Assembly (NCBI RefSeq): GCF_001602095.1
Contig: NZ_CP014991.1
Span: 806,001-870,000 of the forward strand
Length of the DNA stretch: 64,000 nt
Reading direction: 5' to 3'
Source of the DNA: Helicobacter himalayensis
Lineage (GTDB): Bacteria; Campylobacterota; Campylobacteria; Campylobacterales; Helicobacteraceae
How positions within the stretch are numbered: the first letter of the stretch is position 1; the number at the start of each line of letters is the position of its first letter. Shown here piece by piece: positions 36,178 through 45,044 of this stretch. The translations under genes and the position numbers were made by a program. The notes beneath the pieces are model-generated. The model made no database searches and was not told the DNA's origin. It saw only the letters and a list, made by a program, of their open reading frames with translations.

Positions 36178-37110
36178 TTGATGATACAGCCTAAAGCGCG
36201 CTTGCAAAAGGCGCGAGATATGCAAAAAAATCGTGCAAATCAAAAATCACAGCAAAGCGCACTTCAAACATTTGTGGGAAAGATTTGCGAGCTTGAAGTT
36301 GCGCGCTTAAGCCCTTATGGTGCATTTTTATCACTTCCGCAAGATACACAAAAGCAGAGTGAAGAAAGCGTTTTGTTACCCAAAAAGTTTGTGTTAGATA
36401 CATTGACGGTGGGCGATAAGGTGCGCGTGTTTCTTTATACAGATTCTGAAGATAGGCTTGTCGCTAGCACGCAGACGCCACTTTTATGCGTTGGTGAGGT
36501 TGGCATGTTGAGGGTTGTGGATATTACCTCAAATGGCTATTTCGTGGATTTGGGCGTGGATAAGGAGCTTTTTGTCCCTTCAAAAATGCCAAAAAATAAG
36601 AATCTAGGAAAATTGCTCACTATATTTTTGAGTATCGATAAACAAGGTAGGCTCATTGGGAGACTTGGGATAAAGGAGCGATTGCAAGCTTGCACGGATA
36701 AAAGGCTGATAGGCGCGAATGCAAGTGCTTTTGTATTTGAAAAAACGCCACTTGGATTTGGTTGTGTGGTTGCGGGGCGGCATTATGGTTTGCTGTATCA
36801 CAATGAACTGGCTTTCGTTCCTAAACTAGGTGAGATTTTGCGGGTGAAAGTTAAGCGATTGCGAAGTGATGGAAAGCTTGATTTGAGCCCTGTTCGCGCG
36901 ATTTCTGGCAATTGCTTGCTAGATTTGCTAAAAATGCACAATGGACGCATAGAGCTTGATTTCAAAACTTCTCCTGAAGAAATTGTGCGGATTCTCAAAA
37001 TGAGCAAAAAGAATTTCAAGCTTCTTGCAAATAAGCTTGTTCGCGAGAATCTAGCGGAGTTTATAGACGCTGGAGATGCGCGCAAAGCCCTTGTGTTAAA
37101 AAATGTTTGA
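36178..37110 (+). CDS. cvfB: S1 RNA-binding protein, CvfB-like
   Basis: A 310-residue protein with several S1/OB-type barrels (FVGKICELEVARLSPYGAFL near 31, GEVGMLRVVDITSNGYFVDLG near 103, then a third near 185) and a C-terminal winged helix (SPEEIVRILKMSKKNFKLLANKLV). This is the CvfB/YitL layout, an RNA-binding regulator of virulence factors in firmicutes. The N-terminal 30 residues are Lys/Gln-rich. It overlaps the radical SAM gene by 8 nt. The RNA target is unknown. Confidence 0.8.
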   Translation: MMIQPKARLQKARDMQKNRANQKSQQSALQTFVGKICELEVARLSPYGAFLSLPQDTQKQSEESVLLPKKFVLDTLTVGDKVRVFLYTDSEDRLVASTQTPLLCVGEVGMLRVVDITSNGYFVDLGVDKELFVPSKMPKNKNLGKLLTIFLSIDKQGRLIGRLGIKERLQACTDKRLIGANASAFVFEKTPLGFGCVVAGRHYGLLYHNELAFVPKLGEILRVKVKRLRSDGKLDLSPVRAISGNCLLDLLKMHNGRIELDFKTSPEEIVRILKMSKKNFKLLANKLVRENLAEFIDAGDARKALVLKNV

Positions 37111-38011
37111 AAGAATCTATATTGAGCTAAGCGATAATTGCGCGCTTGAATGTAGCTTCTGTCCGCACTCTCATAACAAAACAACGCGCGGTGTGATGAA
37201 GTTGGCATTTTTTGAAAATCTCATCGCACAAATCGCGCGTGATAAGCTAGGGAGGCTCATATATTTGCATATTTTGGGCGACCCGCTTTTATTGAAAGAT
37301 TTGGACGCGTATTTGGAAATTTTGCGTATTTATAAAATCTCTGCAAACATCGTAACAAGCGGGAGATTCTTAGAAAACAAAAATTTTAGTCTGCTATGTG
37401 GTGCGCCAATAAATCAAATTGCATTTTCGCTAAGTGCATTTGTGGATTCCCCGCAGAGCTTTAAAGTTGGGCATTTGGATAGGATTTTAAAATTTTGTGA
37501 GTTTGTGCACAAAGAAAAAAGCGAAGTGTTTATTCATCTGCGCTTGCAGGATTTGCACTATGAAAATCCCTTAGCGCGCGAGATGAGAGAGCAAATAAAG
37601 ACGTTTTTTTGCTTGAAAGATTTTGCTTTTCAAGTCTTTAGTGATAGGAAAAGTGCGCGCCTTGCATATAAAACCTTTTTAAGCATTACGCCACATTATG
37701 AATGGAACGCGAGACAGGAGGCTTTAGCGCAGAGTGAGCAAAAAAGCGTGGCAGGTCGTTTTAAAGGAGAAAACAGGGCTTTTTGCTATGGGCTGATTAA
37801 GCAATTTGGAGTTTTGAGTAATGGTATTGTGGTGCCTTGCTGTATTGACTGCTTTGGGGAAATTGCGCTAGGTGATGCGAAGCGAGATTGCTTAAAAGCA
37901 ATTCTTTCTAGCTCGCTTGCAATGCAAATAGCACAAAGCTTCAGGCAAGGCAAGGCGTTGTTGCCAAAATGTCAAAATTGCGATTATGCAAAGACACTTT
38001 TTCATAGTTGA
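37103..38011 (+). CDS. Radical SAM protein with C-terminal SPASM-like cysteines
   Basis: A 302-residue radical SAM enzyme. The [4Fe-4S] ligands C13, C17 and C20 are in DNCALECSFCPHS. The N-terminal half reads as a TIM barrel (LIYLHILGDPLLLKDLDAYL, ANIVTSGRFL). The C-terminal part has CCIDCFG near 249 and CQNCDYAK near 291, typical of SPASM auxiliary clusters. Substrate unknown; SPASM members act on peptides, sulfatases or tRNA. Translational overlap with cvfB suggests the two products are made together. No precursor peptide gene is seen nearby. Confidence 0.85.
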   Translation: MFERIYIELSDNCALECSFCPHSHNKTTRGVMKLAFFENLIAQIARDKLGRLIYLHILGDPLLLKDLDAYLEILRIYKISANIVTSGRFLENKNFSLLCGAPINQIAFSLSAFVDSPQSFKVGHLDRILKFCEFVHKEKSEVFIHLRLQDLHYENPLAREMREQIKTFFCLKDFAFQVFSDRKSARLAYKTFLSITPHYEWNARQEALAQSEQKSVAGRFKGENRAFCYGLIKQFGVLSNGIVVPCCIDCFGEIALGDAKRDCLKAILSSSLAMQIAQSFRQGKALLPKCQNCDYAKTLFHS

Positions 38012-38020
38012 TTTATTGCG

Positions 38021-38662
38021 TTAATAAGGAATCTTAGCGGTGTTAAATGCTTGCAGCATAGTGCTTATGCTTGCGTGGTGCAATATTTTATCACTCTTGA
38101 TCTTTAAGTGTAAATTATCAAGCATAATCTCGCTATCAGCGGCATTACAATGATTCCACGCGTGCCCAAAATAGGTGCAAATATTTGAATACTTCAAATG
38201 AGAAAGCTTATCCCCAATATAGATGTTGCACCAATGCTGAATGCTTCGTGGCTTTTGGCGTAATTTCCAATAACCCACAGGATCAAGTGTAACAAGAAGC
38301 TTTATCGAATCTTTTGGAAGTAGATTTCGCGTAGAATCTAGCTTGTGAAGCACCTTGCAAATATTAGCCCCACCCCAACTATGCGCAAAAATATAAGACT
38401 CATAACCTTGTGCTACAAGTGCGGGTAGTAGGGAAGAAAAAAGCATTTTGCTATTAAAAGTTGCATATATTTTGGCGCAAAAATTTGGCAAATGTGCAAA
38501 ATCCCTCTGCGCAAAAAAAGCAAACTGCCTAAACACTACTAAATGCACACTATCCATAAAACCACCAATGAAAATAAGCAAGGCTTTGGGGTTTGGAGAT
38601 TTTATTTCACTGCCCGCATCGCCTTGTGAGAGAAAATTGCGCTTTGTCTTCGCTTCGCACAC
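38021..38662 (-). CDS. Alpha/beta-hydrolase-like protein, possibly frameshifted at its 5' end
   Basis: 213 residues from GTG 38662. LLIFIGGFMDSVH near 29 and FAHSWGGANI near 92 form the oxyanion strand and nucleophile elbow with Ser. DPVG near 127 and HASI near 196 could supply the Asp and His. The enzyme class is unknown. The frame stays open another 220 bp upstream without a start codon. An ATG at 38888 overlaps the thiE stop (ATGA) and is one base out of frame through an A6/T6 run at 38867-38872; a five-base run would give a 288-codon gene starting MKFPNIFTPVLNISP. So the annotated start may be an artefact of a frameshift. It is downstream of thiE on the same strand. Confidence 0.65.
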   Translation of the reverse strand: MCEAKTKRNFLSQGDAGSEIKSPNPKALLIFIGGFMDSVHLVVFRQFAFFAQRDFAHLPNFCAKIYATFNSKMLFSSLLPALVAQGYESYIFAHSWGGANICKVLHKLDSTRNLLPKDSIKLLVTLDPVGYWKLRQKPRSIQHWCNIYIGDKLSHLKYSNICTYFGHAWNHCNAADSEIMLDNLHLKIKSDKILHHASISTMLQAFNTAKIPY

Positions 38663-38884
38663 ATATTCTGTATTTTTTGGCTGATGAAATTGTGAGATTC
38701 TGTGATGTTGATTGGAATCTGTAGAATCTCTTGGTGCAAGCGGCTGAATAAGACCTAGTTCTTTGCTTGTAAGAAAAATATTGGTGTTAGCAAATTTTAT
38801 TTTTGCACGCGATAGGGCGGAATTAAGTGCGCAAGAATCTACTGGTGAAATGTTTAAAACTGGTGTAAAAAATATTTGGAAATT

Positions 38885-39532
38885 TCATAAGCGCCATTTT
38901 TGCAGAATAATCTGAGCGTTCAAAAGTGGATTTTTATCCCATAAATCACTGATAAGCGCGCACATATCAGCGATTTTTAGCAGATTAATATTTTCTTTGC
39001 TAATTCCACCTATGGCGCATATTGGGATTTTGAGAATATCCTTTGCTTGGGAAAGTATCTCAACACCTATGCAAGGTGCTTTGGGTTTTGTGATTGAAGG
39101 GAATATTGCACCAAATGCCACATAATCCGCGCCGAGATTCTCTAACTTTTTTGCAAGAGAAATATCACCATACGCCGATGCACCCAAAATCCCGCTAAAT
39201 TGCTTGCGTGCTTTGCTGAAATATTTTAAATATTGCATATCATCTAAGGTCTGTGTATGGGTATTTCTACCGATATGCAATGCTTGAATTTTAAGACGTG
39301 AAGCTAGATCTATGTGGTCATTTAGCACAAATAAAACATTCTTTTTAGCACATAGCTCACTTAAGCGATAGATTTTCTCTATAAGTGCGTTCCTATCGCT
39401 AGTTTTATCTCTTAATTGAAAGATTTTTAAGCCACCTTTGATAGCATCTTTAAGTTGTGATTCTAGACTTTCATAAGGTGTAAGAATTGTGTCGCTTATC
39501 CCATAAAGCCCTTGCAAAATATCATTCCTCAT
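38885..39532 (-). CDS. thiE: Thiamine-phosphate synthase
   Basis: Joins the thiazole and pyrimidine parts of thiamine. A (beta/alpha)8 protein with FQLRDKTSDR near 38, LNDHIDLA near 74, GASAYGDISLAKK and ADYVAFGAIFPSITKP, and CAIGGISKENI binding phosphate. I place the start at ATG 39532 (MRNDILQGLYG) because GGAG is 5-6 nt upstream; a longer frame to 39586 lies inside bpt. It overlaps the bpt stop by 11 nt. No TPP riboswitch was noticed upstream. Confidence 0.9.
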   Translation of the reverse strand: MRNDILQGLYGISDTILTPYESLESQLKDAIKGGLKIFQLRDKTSDRNALIEKIYRLSELCAKKNVLFVLNDHIDLASRLKIQALHIGRNTHTQTLDDMQYLKYFSKARKQFSGILGASAYGDISLAKKLENLGADYVAFGAIFPSITKPKAPCIGVEILSQAKDILKIPICAIGGISKENINLLKIADMCALISDLWDKNPLLNAQIILQKWRL

Positions 39533-40247
39533 ATATTCTCCAATCAGTGGCTTCAAAAATATCTGGTGCGTTATGAAGGTATTCAAAAGGCTTAAAACGC
39601 TCTTTATAGCCCATACAAAAATGTTGCTTTATCCAATAGCCGGGGTAGAAGTAGCGAAGATTCTTTTGTTGTGCGATTTTTAGTTGGGTAAGAATATTAA
39701 AAGTTCCAAGGCTTAAATGCTCAAAATTATGGTTGTAGAAAAAATACACCGCGCTGATACTTTGCTCGATAATATCCACAAGCCCCACGCCCACAAGTTG
39801 AGAATCTACAAAATACAAAAACTCATAGCCATAGTGTTGCGCGCCATCGACAAACATCTCCATATAAGATTTTTGCGTAATGGGTATGTATTCCCAACCC
39901 TTTTTTTGTTGCATATGACGATGGTATTTGTCATAAAGCATTAAATGTTCTTCGCTAATAGTGGGTCTTTGTATGTATATTTGGGTATTCTGGTTATTTT
40001 TTAGCACTCGTTTATGATTTTTGCTAAATTTAAATTCCTGTACAAGTGTGCGTATGGAAATACATTTTTTGCAATCCTCACACACCGGGACAAAAAAATG
40101 ATTCCCAAAGCGTCTCCATCCACGCTCTAATAATCCCAAATAAAAAATACTCGAGCAATCCTGTATGTAAAAATAGCGCATAGTGCTTCGCTCGCTGGGA
40201 ATGTAACTACAAACTTTAGATTCTGAGGTGAATTCAAAAAGTCTCAT
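39522..40247 (-). CDS. bpt: Aspartate/glutamate leucyltransferase
   Basis: Bpt adds leucine from Leu-tRNA to N-terminal Asp or Glu, marking proteins for ClpS/ClpAP. The 241-residue protein has the ATE N-terminal cysteines in VCEDCKKCISIR near 55-66, a GNAT-like core with YHRHMQQKKGW and a C-terminal GYWIKQHFCMGYKERFKPFEYL. Length and motifs match bacterial Bpt. It starts at the mltC-like gene stop (1-nt overlap). clpS is not in the window. Confidence 0.92.
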   Translation of the reverse strand: MRLFEFTSESKVCSYIPSERSTMRYFYIQDCSSIFYLGLLERGWRRFGNHFFVPVCEDCKKCISIRTLVQEFKFSKNHKRVLKNNQNTQIYIQRPTISEEHLMLYDKYHRHMQQKKGWEYIPITQKSYMEMFVDGAQHYGYEFLYFVDSQLVGVGLVDIIEQSISAVYFFYNHNFEHLSLGTFNILTQLKIAQQKNLRYFYPGYWIKQHFCMGYKERFKPFEYLHNAPDIFEATDWRIYEE

Positions 40248-41542
40248 TATATGCCTACATATTGCTTTTTGAAATTTGTGACTTTTTGCACATAGCGCTT
40301 ACCTTCATCATTTAAGCGTGTAGTGAGGCGATGATACACCTGCTTTGGAGTGAGTGAGTTTATCACATTTATCGCCTGCTTCCTATCTTTATGAAAGGCA
40401 CGCAGGACATTTCCACTTCCTGTATTATACGCTGCAATCACGCAATATTCGTGAGAAAGCGGATTTGTAATACCCTTTAAATAGCGCTCAAAAAGTATAT
40501 GTAAATACGCGCTTCCATAGTGGATATTTGTCTCTGGCGTGAAAAGCATATCTTTGTTCGGCATACCTTTTTTACCATTGATAAGCTCATAAGAATCCGC
40601 TCCAGCCGTGCTTGGGACAATCTGCATAAGCCCATAAGCTGGTACATGGCTCATCGCATAAGGGTTGAAGTTAGATTCTGTGTGGATTATCGCCATCACA
40701 AGCGCACCTTCTAGGTTGTATTGCTTGGCATATTTTTGCGCGTATGCTTGATAGCTGTTGCCCGCAAGCGATTGGTAATTTTCACTCATTTTCACATCTA
40801 CAAAATATACCTTATTGCCTTTGGCGTCTGTGCGTGTTTTGAGTTGGTTTTGCAAAAGGAAATCCGCATACTTTTTCGCCCGCCATTCATATAAAATATC
40901 CTGCCCTTCGTTATCTTTGACAAGCCCGGCTAAAAACGGCTTGCCATTAAGCTTCACTTCAGAATCTGTATATAAATCCACACCGCTTGGATCTTGAGGT
41001 GTTAGCAAAGTCATTATAATGGCATTTTTGAGGGCTTGCTCGGGATTACTTTTATCAATGGTTTCTACGCGGATTACTCCATTTTGGAAGTCGATACTTG
41101 ACTTTGAAAGATAATGATCGCTGTATTTGACCATTTTATTGGTGCTAGAAACTTCAAATTCATCATTCGCCCAATTTTTAGTAATGTTTCCACTAAGGTT
41201 TGTAATCTCCTGTTTATAGGTATTATGCGCTTTTTTTAGCACTTCTTTTGTTTGTTTGCTAAAGTCGGCATTATCCAAAGAACTTTCAAGTGCTAAATCT
41301 GATTGCTCCAAAATGCTATCGCGCGCAAAAAATGATGTATTTGCACCACGTGTGGGCTTTTTTCGCTTTTTAGATATCGCTTCATTTTCGTCATCATTAT
41401 GCGCCCACATTTTAGAATCTGAACCCTTAAGCAAGGGTTGTTGAAACGAGCCATTATAGCTGCTTCCAGCTTTGCAAGCGTGAAATAAGGACACAAAAGA
41501 AGCCATAAAAAGCGCAAAAATTATAAAAGACAAACACCTCAA
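40247..41542 (-). CDS. mltC: Membrane-bound lytic murein transglycosylase C-like lipoprotein
   Basis: Cleaves the MurNAc-GlcNAc bond of peptidoglycan with anhydro product. The 431-residue protein has a signal peptide with lipobox FHAC (Cys about 23), a DUF3393-like N-terminal region, and a C-terminal SLT domain with the catalytic Glu in IIHTESNFNPYAMS near 291 and AYGLMQIVPSTAG near 306. AAYNTGSGNVLRAF completes the lysozyme-like fold. H. pylori has only MltD and Slt, so this is an extra enzyme. Bpt and ThiE genes follow with overlaps, so one transcript is likely. Confidence 0.88.
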   Translation of the reverse strand: MRCLSFIIFALFMASFVSLFHACKAGSSYNGSFQQPLLKGSDSKMWAHNDDENEAISKKRKKPTRGANTSFFARDSILEQSDLALESSLDNADFSKQTKEVLKKAHNTYKQEITNLSGNITKNWANDEFEVSSTNKMVKYSDHYLSKSSIDFQNGVIRVETIDKSNPEQALKNAIIMTLLTPQDPSGVDLYTDSEVKLNGKPFLAGLVKDNEGQDILYEWRAKKYADFLLQNQLKTRTDAKGNKVYFVDVKMSENYQSLAGNSYQAYAQKYAKQYNLEGALVMAIIHTESNFNPYAMSHVPAYGLMQIVPSTAGADSYELINGKKGMPNKDMLFTPETNIHYGSAYLHILFERYLKGITNPLSHEYCVIAAYNTGSGNVLRAFHKDRKQAINVINSLTPKQVYHRLTTRLNDEGKRYVQKVTNFKKQYVGI

Positions 41543-41776
41543 AGCAAACCTTTCTAGAATCTAGGCAAAATCTAAGGAATATAAAGCAAAAAAGATTCCA
41601 AGAAACTTTAGAATTTTGCAAACCTATTAATCAAAAAACCTTAATGTCGTGAGTGTAGGGGATAATTAAAAATGTTGCAGAATTTACAGAATCTTATCAA
41701 GCCAAAAAATACCAAGTGTGCGTGCAAGCATAGTGAAGCGAGATTGAACTAGAATTCCCCCGCGAGAGAATACGCT

Positions 41777-42301
41777 TTAGCGGATATTTGCAAGCTTGAG
41801 GATAAGCTCAACCTCGCCCTTGCTTAGCCGCATTTCTCTTGCGATAGAATCCATACTCCAACCTTCTTTAAAAAGCGTTGTTATACGCTTTTCATCAATT
41901 GGATTTCCATTTGAAGGTGTGAAGTTGATTTCACGCATTTTTTCTTCCAAAAGAAGCATTTTTTCCTCTGTGTAGTCATTTTGCTTTTGCATATCCGCTT
42001 CAAGTAGCTCAATCTGCCTATACACCTTAATCAGCCCATTGTCCAGCGCATCGCGCACTTCTGATTTTACTTTCGCACCAAGGGCGGTGTTATTGTATTG
42101 ATTTTCTAGCTCGTTATCCTTAATCCACTTGCGGATTTTATACAACTCTTTATTAACTTCCTCAATCCCACGCTCAAAATGCGCGATGCGTTTATGCACA
42201 TCGTTAGAGCGGAGCGAGTTTGCCAAAATAAGCAAAATTACAATACTCAAACAAGAAAGACTGCAAATAATACTTATTGTGGTAAGGGGGATTCCAAACA
42301 T
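41777..42301 (-). CDS. Membrane-anchored coiled-coil protein with C-terminal HTH
   Basis: Function unknown. 174 residues: one N-terminal membrane segment (about 5-28), a coiled coil at about 35-120 rich in Glu, Lys and Arg, then KRITTLFKEGWSMDSIAREMRLSKGEVELILKL, which is a helix-turn-helix of the Hin/sigma-4 type. This is the DUF6115-like family seen in Campylobacterota. A soluble helix-turn-helix on the cytoplasmic side suggests a membrane-linked DNA- or protein-binding role (inference). Just downstream of the next gene (19 nt gap). Confidence 0.7.
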   Translation of the reverse strand: MFGIPLTTISIICSLSCLSIVILLILANSLRSNDVHKRIAHFERGIEEVNKELYKIRKWIKDNELENQYNNTALGAKVKSEVRDALDNGLIKVYRQIELLEADMQKQNDYTEEKMLLLEEKMREINFTPSNGNPIDEKRITTLFKEGWSMDSIAREMRLSKGEVELILKLANIR

Positions 42302-42319
42302 AATATTCCTTCTGTGGTG

Positions 42320-42874
42320 TTATTGTAGGCTTTTTTTATCTAAAATCATTGTGCGCTCACATTCCACGACAAAGCTATCATACGCCTGCCTCTCGCGGAT
42401 ATGTATTCTTTCAATTTGCGCTATTTGCGGATTTAGTGCTTTAGCAAATATACCAATATGATGCTGTGGCAAAGTTGGTAAAAACAAGCGCACATACAGC
42501 GCGTCAAAGTGCAAGAAAGATTCATTCTCCAAACAAAGCGCATCGTGTCCAATGAAGGCAAGTTTAGTATTATAAGGTAAAGGCGGCAGTTCAGAATATT
42601 CTCGCTTCAAAAAGCGCTCTAAGTTATCAAGTTTCTTATATATTTCACTTAAAAGCTCAAAAATCGCTTCGCCACTTTCTTCAGCGCGATTTTTAGCACG
42701 CAAAACATTGATATAGCGTGACATTGGGGAATCGCTCATATTTGCTAGCTCTATAAACTCCGCTTCATAGCGCGCTTGATTAGATTCGTTAAGATAGTCA
42801 TAAGCGATACTTAGATGGCACGCCCCAAGGCGCGTTTCAATCCCAAAGTTTTTTAGCAATTCTTTAAATTCCAT
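42320..42874 (-). CDS. Conserved Campylobacterota hypothetical protein beside mqnP
   Basis: 184-189 residues, no recognised catalytic motif. The first 110 residues look helical (LGACHLSIAYDYLNESNQARYEAEF, ELLSEIYKKLDNLERFL), followed by a beta-rich half with FIGHDALCLENESFLHFDALYVRLFLP that would suit a PilZ-like barrel, though the RxxxR and DxSxxG residues of PilZ are not evident. I use the ATG at 42874 (MEFKELLKNFG); an in-frame ATG is 15 nt upstream. It overlaps mqnP by 11 nt and is in the same order in related genomes. Confidence 0.65.
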   Translation of the reverse strand: MEFKELLKNFGIETRLGACHLSIAYDYLNESNQARYEAEFIELANMSDSPMSRYINVLRAKNRAEESGEAIFELLSEIYKKLDNLERFLKREYSELPPLPYNTKLAFIGHDALCLENESFLHFDALYVRLFLPTLPQHHIGIFAKALNPQIAQIERIHIRERQAYDSFVVECERTMILDKKSLQ

Positions 42875-43766
42875 AATGCCAAACACCATCAGCTAGTACA
42901 AATGCTAGGAAAATAAACCCAAGATAACCATTAGTGGCAAAAAATGCCTTTGGAATGTTTTTGAAATCCTTATGCACGAGGTATTGCTCATAGAATAGCA
43001 TAAGTGCGCAGACAAAAAGTCCTAGATAACTCACAGCACCAAGCACTCTAGATTCACAGATAAAAGCCCCCCAAAAAAACAGAGTGCAGATATGGAATAT
43101 TCTTGAAAGATAGAGCGTGCTTTTTGCGCCAAAACGCGAAGGGACAGAATAAAGCTTATGCTCCAAATCAAACTCCATATCTTGCAAAGAATACAGCAAG
43201 TCAAATCCTGCCACCCAAAACATCACGCCGATAGAGAGCATTAAACACCACATTTCTAAACTTCCCAAAACCGCAATACAGCCGGCAATCGGCGCTAAAC
43301 TCAAAGAGATTCCAAGCACCAAATGGGCGAAGTAGGAAAATCGCTTCATCAAAGAGTATCCGCCAAGCACAAATAAAAATGGGAGAGAAAGTCCGAAGGC
43401 TAAGGAATTGATAAAATACGAAGTAATGATAAAAATAATCGCATTAAGCGCGCAAAACACACTCATTGCTATAAAGCTAATGCGCCCATCAACGCTAGGA
43501 CGGCTCTTTGTGCGGATATTTAGCACATCATAGCGTCTATCTGCTAATCTGTTAAAAGTCATAGCGAAATTTCGCGCGCTAATAAGTGCTAATGCGCATA
43601 AAAGAAAGGTTTTTGTCCCCACCCATACACCAAAATTGACTTTCAAGCTTGCTACAACCATCGCCACAAGGATAAATGTCGCAGAAAAAGCGGTGTGCTG
43701 AAACATCACAAGCTCATTGAAATTTTTAAACTTTTGAAAAAGATTTGCTAAAAGCCCATTTTTCAC
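42864..43766 (-). CDS. mqnP: UbiA-family prenyltransferase for menaquinone (MqnP-type)
   Basis: A 300-residue integral membrane enzyme with about eight helices. The two Asp-rich motifs are NRLADRRYDVLN near 73-84 and DLLYSLQDMEFDLEH near 190-204. Helicobacter has no ubiquinone, and the aminofutalosine deaminase-like gene at 34.9 kb marks the futalosine route, so it most likely prenylates a futalosine-derived naphthoate. Older annotation is ubiA. The 4-nt overlap with pgi suggests coupling. Confidence 0.85.
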   Translation of the reverse strand: MKNGLLANLFQKFKNFNELVMFQHTAFSATFILVAMVVASLKVNFGVWVGTKTFLLCALALISARNFAMTFNRLADRRYDVLNIRTKSRPSVDGRISFIAMSVFCALNAIIFIITSYFINSLAFGLSLPFLFVLGGYSLMKRFSYFAHLVLGISLSLAPIAGCIAVLGSLEMWCLMLSIGVMFWVAGFDLLYSLQDMEFDLEHKLYSVPSRFGAKSTLYLSRIFHICTLFFWGAFICESRVLGAVSYLGLFVCALMLFYEQYLVHKDFKNIPKAFFATNGYLGFIFLAFVLADGVWHYGI

Positions 43767-45028
43767 GCTTTTGCCTTTTTGGTAATGTCTTCAAACAAGC
43801 GCTTTTTTCCAAACTCCACACCGGGCTGGTCGTAAGTGTTAATCTTAAGCAAGCAACCAACCGCAGAAGTCAAAAGCTCATAATACATTATAAGCGCGCC
43901 GATGCTTGGTTCAGCTAGAGAATCTAGCCTGATAAAATCCGTTGGGATATTTTGGGTTTGAAGTGTTTGCATCGTGGCTTGTTGCTGTTTGTAGAGCAGT
44001 TGGGCAAAGCTCATTGTATTGACAAAATTTGTAGATTCTAAAAATTCAAGTTTAAAATTTGGGATTGTGGGTTTTGCAAAAAGCTTAGGGTTAAGCGCGA
44101 GGAAAGTCACACTTTTATCTTTCACACCTTGCACGATAAGCTGCAAAAATGAGTGTTGGTCGATACTACCAACCAACCCAACAGGCGTAAGCCCGATAGA
44201 AACGCCATTTTGCGCGATTTTTCCTAGACTTTCACCCCATAGTTGGACATACCACGCGTTGAAATCCTTAAAAACGCTTGCATACGAAAATAGCACATTA
44301 ATTGAGTAGTGTTTGTGATTTTGCGCCAAAAAAAGCGCTTTTTGCAATAAATGCTCCTCTTTGCGCGCAAAAAATCCTTCCGCAAACTCCCTCGCACCCT
44401 TAAGAAGCGCTTTTGTATCATAACCAAGAATTTTTAGAGGCAATATGCCAATTGCGCTAAGGACCGAAAAGCGCCCGCCGACATTTTTGTCAATGCATAC
44501 TGTGGCGATATGCTCCTTGTGCGCCCATTGTTGCAGGGGTGAGTTTTCATCAGTTATGATTAACAAATGCTTTTTAGATTCTTTATTTTCGAGAATCTTG
44601 AAGCGCTCCAGCACATACTTCATTAATGAAGAGGTTTCAATTGTCGTGCCGGATTTTGAAATGGCTACAAAAAGCGTGTTTTTAAGCTTGATTTTTTTTA
44701 GGGTGGCGTTGGTGGGGATAGAATCTGTATGTTCTAAAAAATGAAGCGCGATATTTTTACGATTTTTGGTGTGTGAAAGCAGAGAATCTATCGCCCTAAG
44801 CCCAAGCGAACTACCGCCAATGCCGATGATGACAAGATTCTTAAGATTTTTTAAAAGCTCTTTGTGCGTGCTTAAATATTCCTTAGAATCCTGCAATGCG
44901 CGCTTTTGGAACGGAAGTTCATAATATCCGCTTGCCTTATATTCTCTTTCTTTGAGAATCTGTGAAAAAAGCACGTCTCTTTGTGCTTTCTTGTCTTGTG
45001 TAGCGAAGTTTTGGCTAAAAGTTAGCAT
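43763..45028 (-). CDS. pgi: Glucose-6-phosphate isomerase
   Basis: Interconverts glucose-6-P and fructose-6-P. About 420 residues, the short Campylobacterota form. GIGGSSLGLRAID (around 66-78), the SIS sugar-binding SKSGTTIETSS near 121, WGESLGKIAQNG near 262 and GSIDQHSFLQLIVQG near 285 are present. The start ATG 45028 (MLTFSQNF) has AAGGA 6 nt upstream; an upstream ATG at 45061 has none. It is 16 nt downstream of gapA. Confidence 0.93.
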   Translation of the reverse strand: MLTFSQNFATQDKKAQRDVLFSQILKEREYKASGYYELPFQKRALQDSKEYLSTHKELLKNLKNLVIIGIGGSSLGLRAIDSLLSHTKNRKNIALHFLEHTDSIPTNATLKKIKLKNTLFVAISKSGTTIETSSLMKYVLERFKILENKESKKHLLIITDENSPLQQWAHKEHIATVCIDKNVGGRFSVLSAIGILPLKILGYDTKALLKGAREFAEGFFARKEEHLLQKALFLAQNHKHYSINVLFSYASVFKDFNAWYVQLWGESLGKIAQNGVSIGLTPVGLVGSIDQHSFLQLIVQGVKDKSVTFLALNPKLFAKPTIPNFKLEFLESTNFVNTMSFAQLLYKQQQATMQTLQTQNIPTDFIRLDSLAEPSIGALIMYYELLTSAVGCLLKINTYDQPGVEFGKKRLFEDITKKAKA

Positions 45029-45044
45029 TGTTATTCCTTGATTG

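Noticed and set aside
41543-41776. Search for a small RNA or gene between mltC and the coiled-coil protein gene
   Set aside because: No open frame, tRNA-like or strong hairpin structure was seen; probably a promoter and leader region.
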